From DATDOO01 sp035293245 (GTDB lineage: Bacteria > Pseudomonadota > Gammaproteobacteria > Methylococcales > Methylococcaceae): a stretch of 11,751 nucleotides of DNA. The notes beneath the pieces were generated by a model that saw only the letters and a list, made by a program, of their open reading frames with translations, did no database searches and was not told where the DNA came from. The stretch lies in NCBI GenBank assembly GCA_035293245.1, contig DATDOO010000349.1, positions 1-11,751 on the forward strand, read 5' to 3'. Shown here in pieces: positions 6,221-11,751 of this stretch. Numbering within the stretch: the stretch's first letter is position 1; every line of letters begins with the position of its first letter. Both the position numbers and the translations under genes were made by a program.

Positions 6221-6997
6221 ATGTACGTGGATTCCCACTGCCATCTGGATCGTCTGGATCTCGCTCCTTACGGGAACCGATTCGACAATTTCATGGACGA
6301 AACCCGACGGGCGGGGGTGGCGCGGATGCTGTGCGTTTCGATCAACTTGCCCGACTATCCCGCGATGCGCCAACTGGTCGATGCGTATCCCGACATATCC
6401 ATCTCCGTGGGAGTTCATCCGAACGAGAAAGGGGGTCCGGAAGCCAGCGAGGCGGAACTCGCCGAATTTGCCGGCGACCCCAGAGTTATTGCGGTCGGAG
6501 AAACCGGGCTGGATTATCACTACCATGCCGCCGGCTCCTCGGAATGGCAACGCGAGCGATTTCGTGCGCATATCCGCGCCGCGCGCGCCGTAGGCAAGCC
6601 TCTGATCATTCATACGCGCGAAGCCAGAAGCGATACGTTGCGCATTCTCAAGGAAGAAAACGCCGCCGAAATCGGCGGCGTCATGCACTGTTTCACCGAG
6701 GATTGGGAAACCGCGCGTCAGGCGTTGGACCTCGGATTCCATATCTCTTTTTCCGGAATCGTTACATTCAGAAACGCTGAATTACTGCGCGAGGTAGCCC
6801 GCAAAGTGCCGGAAGACCGGTATCTCATCGAAACGGACAGTCCTTATCTTGCGCCCATCCCGCACCGGGGGAAACCCAATTACCCCGCTTACGTCCGCCA
6901 TGTCGCCGAGTGCTTGGCCGACGTACGGCGGATACCGGAGCCGCGAATCGCCGAGCAAAGTGCAAGGAATTTTCTTGCGCTATTCAAAGTAGAGTGA
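6221..6997 (+). CDS. ycfH: TatD-family metal-dependent hydrolase (YcfH-like)
   Basis: TIM-barrel metallohydrolase of the TatD family, members of which are DNases; the cellular role of YcfH is not well settled. From the ATG at 6221 the protein has 258 residues (family about 255-265) and opens with the metal-binding DSHCHLD, giving His6 and His8. Further ligands are Glu94 in VGETGLDYHY, His131 in IIHTREA, His156 in MHCFTED and Asp206 in ETDSPYLAP, so the two-metal site is complete. A longer reading from 6155 exists but adds residues before the conserved start. The ribosome site is weak. The symbol follows the syntenic E. coli gene next to holB; TatD itself is a paralogue elsewhere, and substrate cannot be told from sequence. 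Confidence 0.92.
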   Translation: MYVDSHCHLDRLDLAPYGNRFDNFMDETRRAGVARMLCVSINLPDYPAMRQLVDAYPDISISVGVHPNEKGGPEASEAELAEFAGDPRVIAVGETGLDYHYHAAGSSEWQRERFRAHIRAARAVGKPLIIHTREARSDTLRILKEENAAEIGGVMHCFTEDWETARQALDLGFHISFSGIVTFRNAELLREVARKVPEDRYLIETDSPYLAPIPHRGKPNYPAYVRHVAECLADVRRIPEPRIAEQSARNFLALFKVE

Positions 6998-7028
6998 GGG
7001 AAAGTTAGTTTAAAAGTAATTAACCCAC

Positions 7029-7057
7029 TGGATATTCGTGATATCTCTATGCATAAT
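7029..7057 (+). promoter_or_regulatory. Candidate sigma70-like promoter of the H-NS-family gene
   Basis: TGGATA (7029-7034, 4 of 6 to TTGACA), a 17-base spacer and CATAAT (7052-7057, 5 of 6 to TATAAT). It lies in a 134-base gene-free stretch that is visibly AT-rich against a GC-rich window. The predicted transcript would have a leader of about 68 bases. Upstream, GTTAGTT (7004-7010) can pair with AATTAAC (7018-7024) in RNA with one G-U, but no T-run follows, so no tatD terminator is evident. Confidence 0.5.
7031..7045. repeat. Interrupted palindrome inside the H-NS-gene promoter
   Basis: GATAT (7031-7035) and ATATC (7041-7045) form a perfect 5+5 dyad with a 5-base centre. It overlaps the proposed -35 and fills most of the spacer, which is where a repressor would act. 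A second dyad, CATAAT (7052-7057) with ATTATG (7071-7076), includes the proposed -10. Either could be an operator; both are short enough to occur by chance in AT-rich DNA. Confidence 0.35.
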
Positions 7058-7118
7058 GAAGGCCGGAACGATTATGTCGATTTGCATAGCGAAATGCGGT
7101 CATGCTTTTCAGTTAAAC

Positions 7119-7124
7119 GAGGAG
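7119..7124 (+). promoter_or_regulatory. Ribosome binding site that fixes the GTG start of the H-NS-family gene
   Basis: GAGGAG, 7 bases before the GTG at 7132. Its strength and spacing favour this GTG over the in-frame ATG at 7153. Confidence 0.75.
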
Positions 7125-7131
7125 AATATCC

Positions 7132-7461
7132 GTGAGTGAACAATACAACGCGATGAGCGAAGATGAATTGGCTCAGGTCATCAAGAATGCCGAGCGTGCG
7201 CTTGACGAGCGCCGCAAATCCAAGCGCAAGGAGATCGAGGCCCAGATCCGTAGGCTGGCCGACAGTATCGGAATGGACGTCCAACTGATCGAGCGGGAAA
7301 CAAAGCCCAGGGGATCAAGCATGAAAGGGGCGAAAATCGCGCCGAAATACCGTCATCCCAGCAATTCCCAGTTGCAGTGGACGGGGCGGGGCGTGGCGCC
7401 GAAATGGCTCAAGGAACTGGAAGAGCGCGGGCGCCGCAGGGAAGAATTCCTGATTCGTTGA
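7132..7461 (+). CDS. H-NS-family nucleoid-associated DNA-binding protein
   Basis: Small basic protein of 109 residues with the two-part plan of H-NS: an N-terminal helical, charged oligomerisation region (about 9-55, likely coiled coil), a flexible basic linker (about 57-70) and a C-terminal DNA-binding domain beginning KYRHPSN and containing WTGRGVAPKWL (83-93). The family usually silences AT-rich and horizontally acquired genes by binding the minor groove through a Q/R-G-R loop. Here the loop reads Arg86-Gly87-Val88, so the second basic residue is missing. Start GTG at 7132 is backed by GAGGAG. It stands alone between tatD and the converging holC, with its own AT-rich control region, so self-repression is plausible but inferred. 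No specific orthologue name is claimed. Confidence 0.9.
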   Translation: MSEQYNAMSEDELAQVIKNAERALDERRKSKRKEIEAQIRRLADSIGMDVQLIERETKPRGSSMKGAKIAPKYRHPSNSQLQWTGRGVAPKWLKELEERGRRREEFLIR

Positions 7462-7490
7462 GAAATCGCTGCCGAGAGTGGGCTTGACGT

Positions 7491-7946
7491 TCAGTTATCC
7501 CCGGCCGAAGGCCATGTCGTCAGCGTGTGAGTTTCGGGTGCCAGCCCTTCGTTTTTGTAATGCCGGTAACGCGTCCGTCCCGCGAGCCGCGAAGGTTCGT
7601 CATGGGCGACCAATTCGGCTACTCGCAACTGGCGCCGGTACTCTTCCGGCAGTTCGTCGGCCAGGTTGATGATCAGGTCGGTCGCCTCTGGGGCAACCGG
7701 CCTGATCCCGATCGACACGGGCGGACATTCCGCTGCCTCGCTTCCTTCCAGCAACGTGTGCGGTACAAAGCTGCCCTGGCGGAAAGTCCACAGCAATTGA
7801 TCGAGTTGTTGGGCGGTCGCTTCATCGCCGGTGCGTAGGTAGATTCTCAGACCTTGACGGTAAGCTTTCTCGCTCAGGCGGCAGGCGAAAACCAGCCGTT
7901 GCCGCTCGTCGCCGGGCGGCAGGACGTAAAAATCGACCCGCGTCAT
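7491..7946 (-). CDS. holC: DNA polymerase III subunit chi HolC
   Basis: Chi is the accessory clamp-loader subunit that, with psi (HolD), links the polymerase III holoenzyme to SSB on the lagging strand. The 151-residue reading from the ATG at 7946 starts MTRVDFYVLP, the usual chi opening, and contains KAYRQGLRIYLRTGDEATAQQLD, LLWTFRQGSFVPH and LIINLADELP, all family-typical (E. coli 147 residues). A longer reading into pepA is possible but adds non-conserved residues. It follows pepA by 8 bases on the same strand, as in E. coli, so the two are almost surely co-transcribed. Unlike E. coli, the next gene is a converging H-NS-family gene rather than valS. The stop is 29 bases from the end of that gene, and no terminator is visible in the gap. 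Confidence 0.94.
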   Translation of the reverse strand: MTRVDFYVLPPGDERQRLVFACRLSEKAYRQGLRIYLRTGDEATAQQLDQLLWTFRQGSFVPHTLLEGSEAAECPPVSIGIRPVAPEATDLIINLADELPEEYRRQLRVAELVAHDEPSRLAGRTRYRHYKNEGLAPETHTLTTWPSAGDN

Positions 7947-7954
7947 GAGCGTTC

Positions 7955-9448
7955 TTACAGACGGTCGAGCAGGAACTGGCTGAGCAGCGGCACCGGCCGG
8001 CCCGTCGCCCCCTTGTCCTTGCCGGTTCTCCAGGCGGTCCCGGCGATGTCGAGATGCGCCCAACGGTATTTTTTCGTGAAGCGCGACAGGAAACAGGCGG
8101 CGGTGATGGCGCCGCCGTCCGGTCCGCCGATGTTGGCCAGGTCGGCGAAACCGGATTTGAGCTGTTCCTGATATTCATCCCAGATCGGCAGCCGCCAGGC
8201 GCGGTCTCCCGATTCCTCTCCGGCTTTCAGTAGAGCCTCGCACAGTGTATCGTCGTTGCCCATCAGCCCGCTGGGCTGGCGGCCCAGCGCCACCACGCAG
8301 GCTCCCGTGAGCGTGGCGATGTCGATGACCACCTCCGGATCGAAACGCTCGGCGTAAGCCAGCGCGTCGCAGAGGATCAGGCGGCCTTCCGCGTCGGTAT
8401 TGAGGATTTCGATGGTCAGGCCGGCCATGCTCTTGACGATGTCCCCCGGCTTGTTGGCGTTGCCGCCGGGCAGGTTTTCCGACGCGGGGATCAGGCCGAC
8501 CAGGTTGACGGGCAATCTCATTTCCGCCGCGGCCTGCAGGACGCCCAGCACGGATGCGCCGCCGCACATGTCGTATTTCATCTCGTCCATGTTGGCGGCG
8601 GGTTTGATGGAAATACCGCCGGCGTCGAAAGTCAGCCCCTTGCCGACCAGGACGACGGGTTTGGACTTGGCCGCCCCGCCCCGGTATTCGAGCACGATGA
8701 GGCGGGCCGGCTGGCGGCTGCCCTTCGACACGGACAGCAACGCGCCCATGCCCAGTTCTTCCATATCCGCTTCGTCGAGGATTTTGGCCTTGAGTTTTTT
8801 ATGGGATTTGGCCAGTTTTTCGGCGTGTTCGGCCAGATACGTCGGGGTGCAGACGTTGCCCGGCAGGTTGGCCAGGTCCTTGGTCGTGCAGATGGCCGCA
8901 GCGATGGCGCGGCCCTGGATCAGACCGGTTTCCGCCGCCTCGACGGCCGGTCTGTCGCTCAGATAGAACGCCACGCGCCGGAGTTTTGGGGGCTTGGCCT
9001 CTTCCGTGTCGGTTTTCAATTGCCGGAAGGTGTATAGCGCTTCTTCGATCGACATGACGGCCTGGCGGATTTTCCAGGCGTTGTCGCCACCCGCGATTTC
9101 CAGGTCGGGCAGGGCGCAGACGGCTTCCTTCGCGCCGCAGGATTTGAGCGCCTGCACGGTCGCACCCAGCGCCTTGCGGTAATCCGCCGGACGGATTGCA
9201 CCTTCCTTGCCGAGGCCGATCAGCAGGATGCGCCCCGTCTTGCCGTGCTCGCCGTCGAGGTGGATCAGCGTCGCGTCGCCGGGTTTTCCGGCGGCGTCGT
9301 CCTGTTTCAGCACGCGGCTGAGGCGGCCTCCGTGGGCGGCGTCCAGCGCGTGCGTGACTGCGGGAAATTTGTGCTTTTCGTAGTAGCCGAGCACCACGCA
9401 ATCGCCGCCGAGTTTTTCCGGTGAGCCGGTTTGAATAGAATAGTCCAT
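7955..9448 (-). CDS. pepA: Leucyl aminopeptidase PepA (M17 family)
   Basis: Hexameric two-metal aminopeptidase that releases N-terminal residues, leucine preferred; in E. coli PepA also binds DNA in Xer recombination and carAB control. The 497-residue protein has the full active site: metal ligands Lys270, Asp275, Asp293, Asp352 and Glu354, and catalytic Lys282 and Arg356, within VGKGLTFDAGGISIKP and the M17 signature NTDAEGRLILCDAL. To my recollection these positions match E. coli numbering exactly. The start is taken as the ATG at 9448 (MDYSIQTGSPEK, like E. coli MEFSVKSGSPEK); a TTG at 9460 adds four residues and is less likely. Divergent from lptF and upstream of holC, the classic arrangement. 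Whether this homologue binds DNA cannot be judged here. Confidence 0.97.
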   Translation of the reverse strand: MDYSIQTGSPEKLGGDCVVLGYYEKHKFPAVTHALDAAHGGRLSRVLKQDDAAGKPGDATLIHLDGEHGKTGRILLIGLGKEGAIRPADYRKALGATVQALKSCGAKEAVCALPDLEIAGGDNAWKIRQAVMSIEEALYTFRQLKTDTEEAKPPKLRRVAFYLSDRPAVEAAETGLIQGRAIAAAICTTKDLANLPGNVCTPTYLAEHAEKLAKSHKKLKAKILDEADMEELGMGALLSVSKGSRQPARLIVLEYRGGAAKSKPVVLVGKGLTFDAGGISIKPAANMDEMKYDMCGGASVLGVLQAAAEMRLPVNLVGLIPASENLPGGNANKPGDIVKSMAGLTIEILNTDAEGRLILCDALAYAERFDPEVVIDIATLTGACVVALGRQPSGLMGNDDTLCEALLKAGEESGDRAWRLPIWDEYQEQLKSGFADLANIGGPDGGAITAACFLSRFTKKYRWAHLDIAGTAWRTGKDKGATGRPVPLLSQFLLDRL

Positions 9449-9468
9449 GCCGTATGCCAAGATTCAAA
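9430..9468. repeat. Inverted repeat centred on the pepA start codon
   Basis: TTTGAAT (9430-9436) and ATTCAAA (9462-9468) are exact 7-base inverted copies 25 bases apart; the centre falls at about 9449, beside the pepA ATG. Between them ATGCC occurs twice in direct orientation (9447-9451, 9454-9458). The right arm is in the divergent control region, the left arm inside pepA. TTGAAT within the left arm could serve as a poor -35 for lptF with TATGCC (9453-9458). An operator for a dimeric regulator is possible, but chance is not excluded. Confidence 0.35.
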
Positions 9469-9532
9469 TAGAGGGATGCGTGCCGCGCTGGGCGGCCGCG
9501 ACAGTTCAACGCCGAGGAAGTCTACTCAACTC
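9449..9532. promoter_or_regulatory. Divergent pepA/lptF control region
   Basis: The 84 bases between the chosen pepA and lptF starts must hold, or lie next to, promoters in both directions. I could not identify a convincing -35/-10 pair for either gene; candidates are weak. The region contains the right arm of the TTTGAAT inverted repeat and an 8-base GCGGCCGC palindrome (9492-9499), unremarkable in GC-rich DNA. GAGGAAG at 9514-9520 is the likely lptF ribosome site, 12 bases from the ATG, which is a rather long spacing. Confidence 0.45.
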
Positions 9533-10690
9533 ATGATCAATTTACATCCCGCCGGGGTAGCAGGAAGGCCGCGCCAGCGCTGGTTTACCGTGCTCGATCG
9601 CCTCATCATGGTCGACGTGCTGCGCACGACGGTGGCCGTCCTGGCCATTCTGGTGCTCATCATCGTCAGCAAGCGGTTCCTGCGCATTCTGGCTCGCGCC
9701 ATCGAGGGGCAGGTTTCCGGCGAAGCGATTTTCCTGTTGCTGGGACTCAAGATCAGTGCCGCGGCCATCGCCTTGCTGCCTTCGGCCCTATTCGCCGCGG
9801 TGCTGATGACGCTCGGACGCATGTACCGCGACTACGAAATGCCGGTACTGGCCGCTTCCGGCGTCGGCGTAGCCAGGATTTACCGCGCCGTGATGCAGGC
9901 GGTGCTGCCGCTGGCGCTGCTGGGCGGGGCGCTGGCCTTGAACGCCTTGCCCTGGATCGAAGCGGAGACGCAAAGACTCTTCGCCAAGGAGGAGCGGACC
10001 GCGGATCTTCGGGTCATCAAGGAAGGCAAGTTCGCCGAATCCAGCGACGGCAACACGGTGTTCTATGTCGAGAAATACGAAGACCGGCAGAGCATGCGCA
10101 ACATCTTCGTGCAGAGCCACGGCCACGGCAAGCAAGGCGTCGTGACCTCCGCAAGCGGCTATCTCAAGGAAACCGGGGACGGCGAGCAGTACATCATCCT
10201 GAAAGACGGCATCCGGTACGAGGGCGCGCCCGGCCAAGGCGCGTTCGTGATTACGGAGTTCGACGAGTACGGCGTGCGCATCCAGGAAAAGGAAGACAAT
10301 GGCCTCAGCGAATCCGACCGCCGCAACAGCCAGTCGAGCCAGGCGCTTCTGGATTCCGGCAACCCCAAGGACGTTGCCGAATTCCAGAAGCGGCTGGCCG
10401 TCCCGCTCGGCATCGTGGCCTTGACCTGCCTGGCCGTGCCGCTTTCGCGGGTCGCCCCGCGCAGCGGGGTTTACGGCAACCTGTTCGCGGCGTTTCTCAT
10501 CTACCTCGCCTATGAAAATGCACAGCGCGTGACTCAAGGGCTCCTCATCAGCGCGAAAATCGCCCCTGCGCTGAGTTATGTCCTGGTTTACGGGCTGATG
10601 GGGCTAGGGATGTTCGGCATGCTGATTCACGAACTGGGCTGGTTCTGGGTGAAGCAATGTCTGACGGGCGGCTGGAGGCCACGGAGATGA
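9533..10690 (+). CDS. lptF: LPS export permease subunit LptF
   Basis: One of two inner-membrane permease subunits of the LptB2FGC transporter, which extracts lipopolysaccharide from the inner membrane and pushes it along the LptA bridge. With the ATG at 9533 the protein has 385 residues. Membrane helices are visible at about 27-46, 65-92 and 115-138, then a hydrophilic periplasmic jellyroll domain (about 145-280), then three more helices (about 290-372), the YjgP/YjgQ layout. KRFLRILARAIEGQV and LLMTLGRMYRDYEMPVLAASG (about 88-110, the cytoplasmic coupling region) are characteristic. The N-terminus has about 20 more residues before the first conserved stretch than E. coli LptF. Starts at 9476 or GTG 9590 are alternatives; 9533 has the best ribosome site. 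Its stop overlaps lptG by four bases. Confidence 0.94.
   Translation: MINLHPAGVAGRPRQRWFTVLDRLIMVDVLRTTVAVLAILVLIIVSKRFLRILARAIEGQVSGEAIFLLLGLKISAAAIALLPSALFAAVLMTLGRMYRDYEMPVLAASGVGVARIYRAVMQAVLPLALLGGALALNALPWIEAETQRLFAKEERTADLRVIKEGKFAESSDGNTVFYVEKYEDRQSMRNIFVQSHGHGKQGVVTSASGYLKETGDGEQYIILKDGIRYEGAPGQGAFVITEFDEYGVRIQEKEDNGLSESDRRNSQSSQALLDSGNPKDVAEFQKRLAVPLGIVALTCLAVPLSRVAPRSGVYGNLFAAFLIYLAYENAQRVTQGLLISAKIAPALSYVLVYGLMGLGMFGMLIHELGWFWVKQCLTGGWRPRR
10674..10678 (+). promoter_or_regulatory. Ribosome binding site that fixes the lptG start
   Basis: GGAGG, 8 bases before the ATG at 10687, inside the end of lptF. It favours that ATG over an in-frame ATG at 10657. Confidence 0.7.
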
Positions 10691-11751
10691 GGGTATTAAA
10701 CCGCTACATCGGCCTGGAGGTCGTGAAGGGGACGCTGATTTCCGCCCTGATTCTCCTGGCCTTACTCAATTTTTTCACCTTCACCGACGAACTGGGCGAC
10801 CTGGGTAAGGGCGACTATCACCTGCAGGAGATATTTCGTTACCTGCTCCTGATGTCGCCACGCAACTTTTACGAACTGCTGCCTTCCGCCGCGCTGATCG
10901 GCAGCCTGTTCACCCTGGGTGCGATGGCCAGCAGCCAGGAGCTCGTCGCCATGCGCGCCAGCGGCGCGTCGCTGCGCGCCATCATCTGGGCGGTGTTGCG
11001 CGCCGGCTTGGTGCTGGGACTGGTGGCAGTGGCGGTGGGCGAGTGGATCGCCCCGCGTGCCGAACAGGAAGCGCAGATGTACCGCGCCGCAGCGCAGAAG
11101 AAGCAGGTGGCCCTGCGCACCAAATTCGGTTTCTGGCTGCGCGACGGGGACGTGTACATCAACATCCGCAAGATGATCGACGTGACCCGCCTGGAGGATA
11201 TCAACATCTACCAGATGAACGAGAGCCACCAGCTTGCGGCTTCGACGCACGCCGAGCGCGCCAGCTACAGCGGCGACAAGTGGCGGCTGGAAGACATCCG
11301 TCGCAGCGATTTCGCCACCGGGCGGGTCAACGTGACGGAAACCCCGGAGACGGATTGGGCGTCGGTGCTGGATCCGGGGCTATTGAGCGTGGTGGTGGTC
11401 AGTCCGGAAAACCTGTCCATCCACGATCTGGGACGCTACATCCTGCATCTGCGGGCCAACAGTCAAAACGCCCGGCCGTTCGAGCTTGCCTTCTGGGGGC
11501 GGGTGATGACCCCCATCGCCACCCTGGTCATGCTGTTCGTGACTCTGCCGCTGGTGCTCAACACCCAGGTGCGCACGGGCGTCGGACAGCGCATCGTGGT
11601 GGGTACGGTGATCGGCCTGGGGTTCAACCTGTTCGACAAGCTGTTTTCCCATCTCGCCCTGATTTACGACCTGCACCCCTTCTTCGCGGCGGTTTTCCCC
11701 GCCGGCATTTTCTTCGCCGCCGCCTGGCTGGGGTTTCGCCGGATTTTCTAA
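10687..11751 (+). CDS. lptG: LPS export permease subunit LptG
   Basis: Partner of LptF in the LPS transporter; the two form the membrane cavity that takes up LPS while the LptB ATPase drives the cycle. The 354-residue protein opens with LNRYIGLEVVKG, like the LDRYIG start of E. coli LptG. It has three N-terminal helices (about 14-33, 57-83, 97-118), a periplasmic beta-rich domain (about 125-260) and three C-terminal helices (about 270-350). QELVAMRASGAS after helix 2 is the coupling segment that should meet LptB, and VAVGEWIAPRAEQ leads into the periplasmic domain as in E. coli. The ATG overlaps the lptF stop (ATGA) and is backed by GGAGG. The gene is complete and ends with TAA at the last base of the window. 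Confidence 0.96.
   Translation: MRVLNRYIGLEVVKGTLISALILLALLNFFTFTDELGDLGKGDYHLQEIFRYLLLMSPRNFYELLPSAALIGSLFTLGAMASSQELVAMRASGASLRAIIWAVLRAGLVLGLVAVAVGEWIAPRAEQEAQMYRAAAQKKQVALRTKFGFWLRDGDVYINIRKMIDVTRLEDINIYQMNESHQLAASTHAERASYSGDKWRLEDIRRSDFATGRVNVTETPETDWASVLDPGLLSVVVVSPENLSIHDLGRYILHLRANSQNARPFELAFWGRVMTPIATLVMLFVTLPLVLNTQVRTGVGQRIVVGTVIGLGFNLFDKLFSHLALIYDLHPFFAAVFPAGIFFAAAWLGFRRIF

Noticed and set aside
5774..6742. A 322-codon minus-strand frame opposite pilZ and tatD
   Set aside because: Overlaps two well-supported genes completely and shows no family features.
7503..7513. GGCC-GAA-GGCC hairpin near the holC end as a bidirectional terminator
   Set aside because: Only four base pairs, inside the holC coding sequence, with no T-run on either strand.
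8799..9509. A 236-codon minus-strand frame in another phase over pepA
   Set aside because: Arg/Pro-rich frame-shifted copy of pepA coding sequence; pepA itself has its complete active site.
9431..9532. A longer LptF starting at TTG 9431 or ATG 9476
   Set aside because: The extra residues are polar and not part of the LptF family, the TTG lies inside pepA, and the ATG at 9476 has no properly spaced ribosome site.
1..11751. Search for tRNA genes, CRISPR repeats, transposon ends, toxin-antitoxin or defence genes
   Set aside because: The coding space is filled by recognised housekeeping genes with short gaps, and I saw no direct repeat arrays, terminal inverted repeats or clover-leaf patterns.

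Overview
This is an ordinary, densely packed chromosomal housekeeping region of a GC-rich gammaproteobacterium. The order fabG-acpP-fabF-pabC-mltG-tmk-holB-pilZ-tatD is the one known from Pseudomonas and related gammaproteobacteria (E. coli has the same order without pilZ). The block lptF-lptG divergent from pepA-holC is also classic gammaproteobacterial. The protein sequences would fit a methanotroph-like lineage (Methylococcales), but that is a guess from general resemblance and not something the window proves. I saw no mobile element, CRISPR array, tRNA, rRNA, phage gene or toxin system, and I did not find a previously undescribed system.

Layout. Positions 1-6997 (+ strand) hold the tail of the fatty-acid cluster: fabG (5' end missing), acpP with its own likely promoter, and fabF. 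The folate gene pabC, the peptidoglycan terminase mltG, thymidylate kinase tmk, clamp-loader gene holB, pilus gene pilZ and a TatD-family nuclease follow. The stretch pabC/mltG/tmk/holB is joined by 4-base overlaps or a 1-base gap, so it is almost certainly one translationally coupled operon. Short stem-loops lie before fabF, before pabC and after pilZ, and may adjust expression within the cluster. Positions 6998-7131 are an AT-rich leader with a good sigma70-like promoter that drives a small H-NS-family gene (7132-7461). Positions 7491-9448 (- strand) hold pepA followed by holC, which converge on the H-NS gene. Positions 9449-9532 are the divergent control region. Positions 9533-11751 (+ strand) hold lptF and lptG, the membrane subunits of the lipopolysaccharide exporter; the window ends exactly at the lptG stop.

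Together the genes serve fatty-acid elongation (fabG, acpP, fabF), p-aminobenzoate synthesis (pabC), control of glycan length (mltG), dTTP supply (tmk), the Pol III clamp loader (holB, holC), type IV pilus assembly (pilZ), aminopeptidase activity (pepA) and LPS transport (lptF, lptG). The points worth a second look are small: residue changes at conserved sites in Tmk, FabG and the H-NS-like protein, and several dyad symmetries in control regions.
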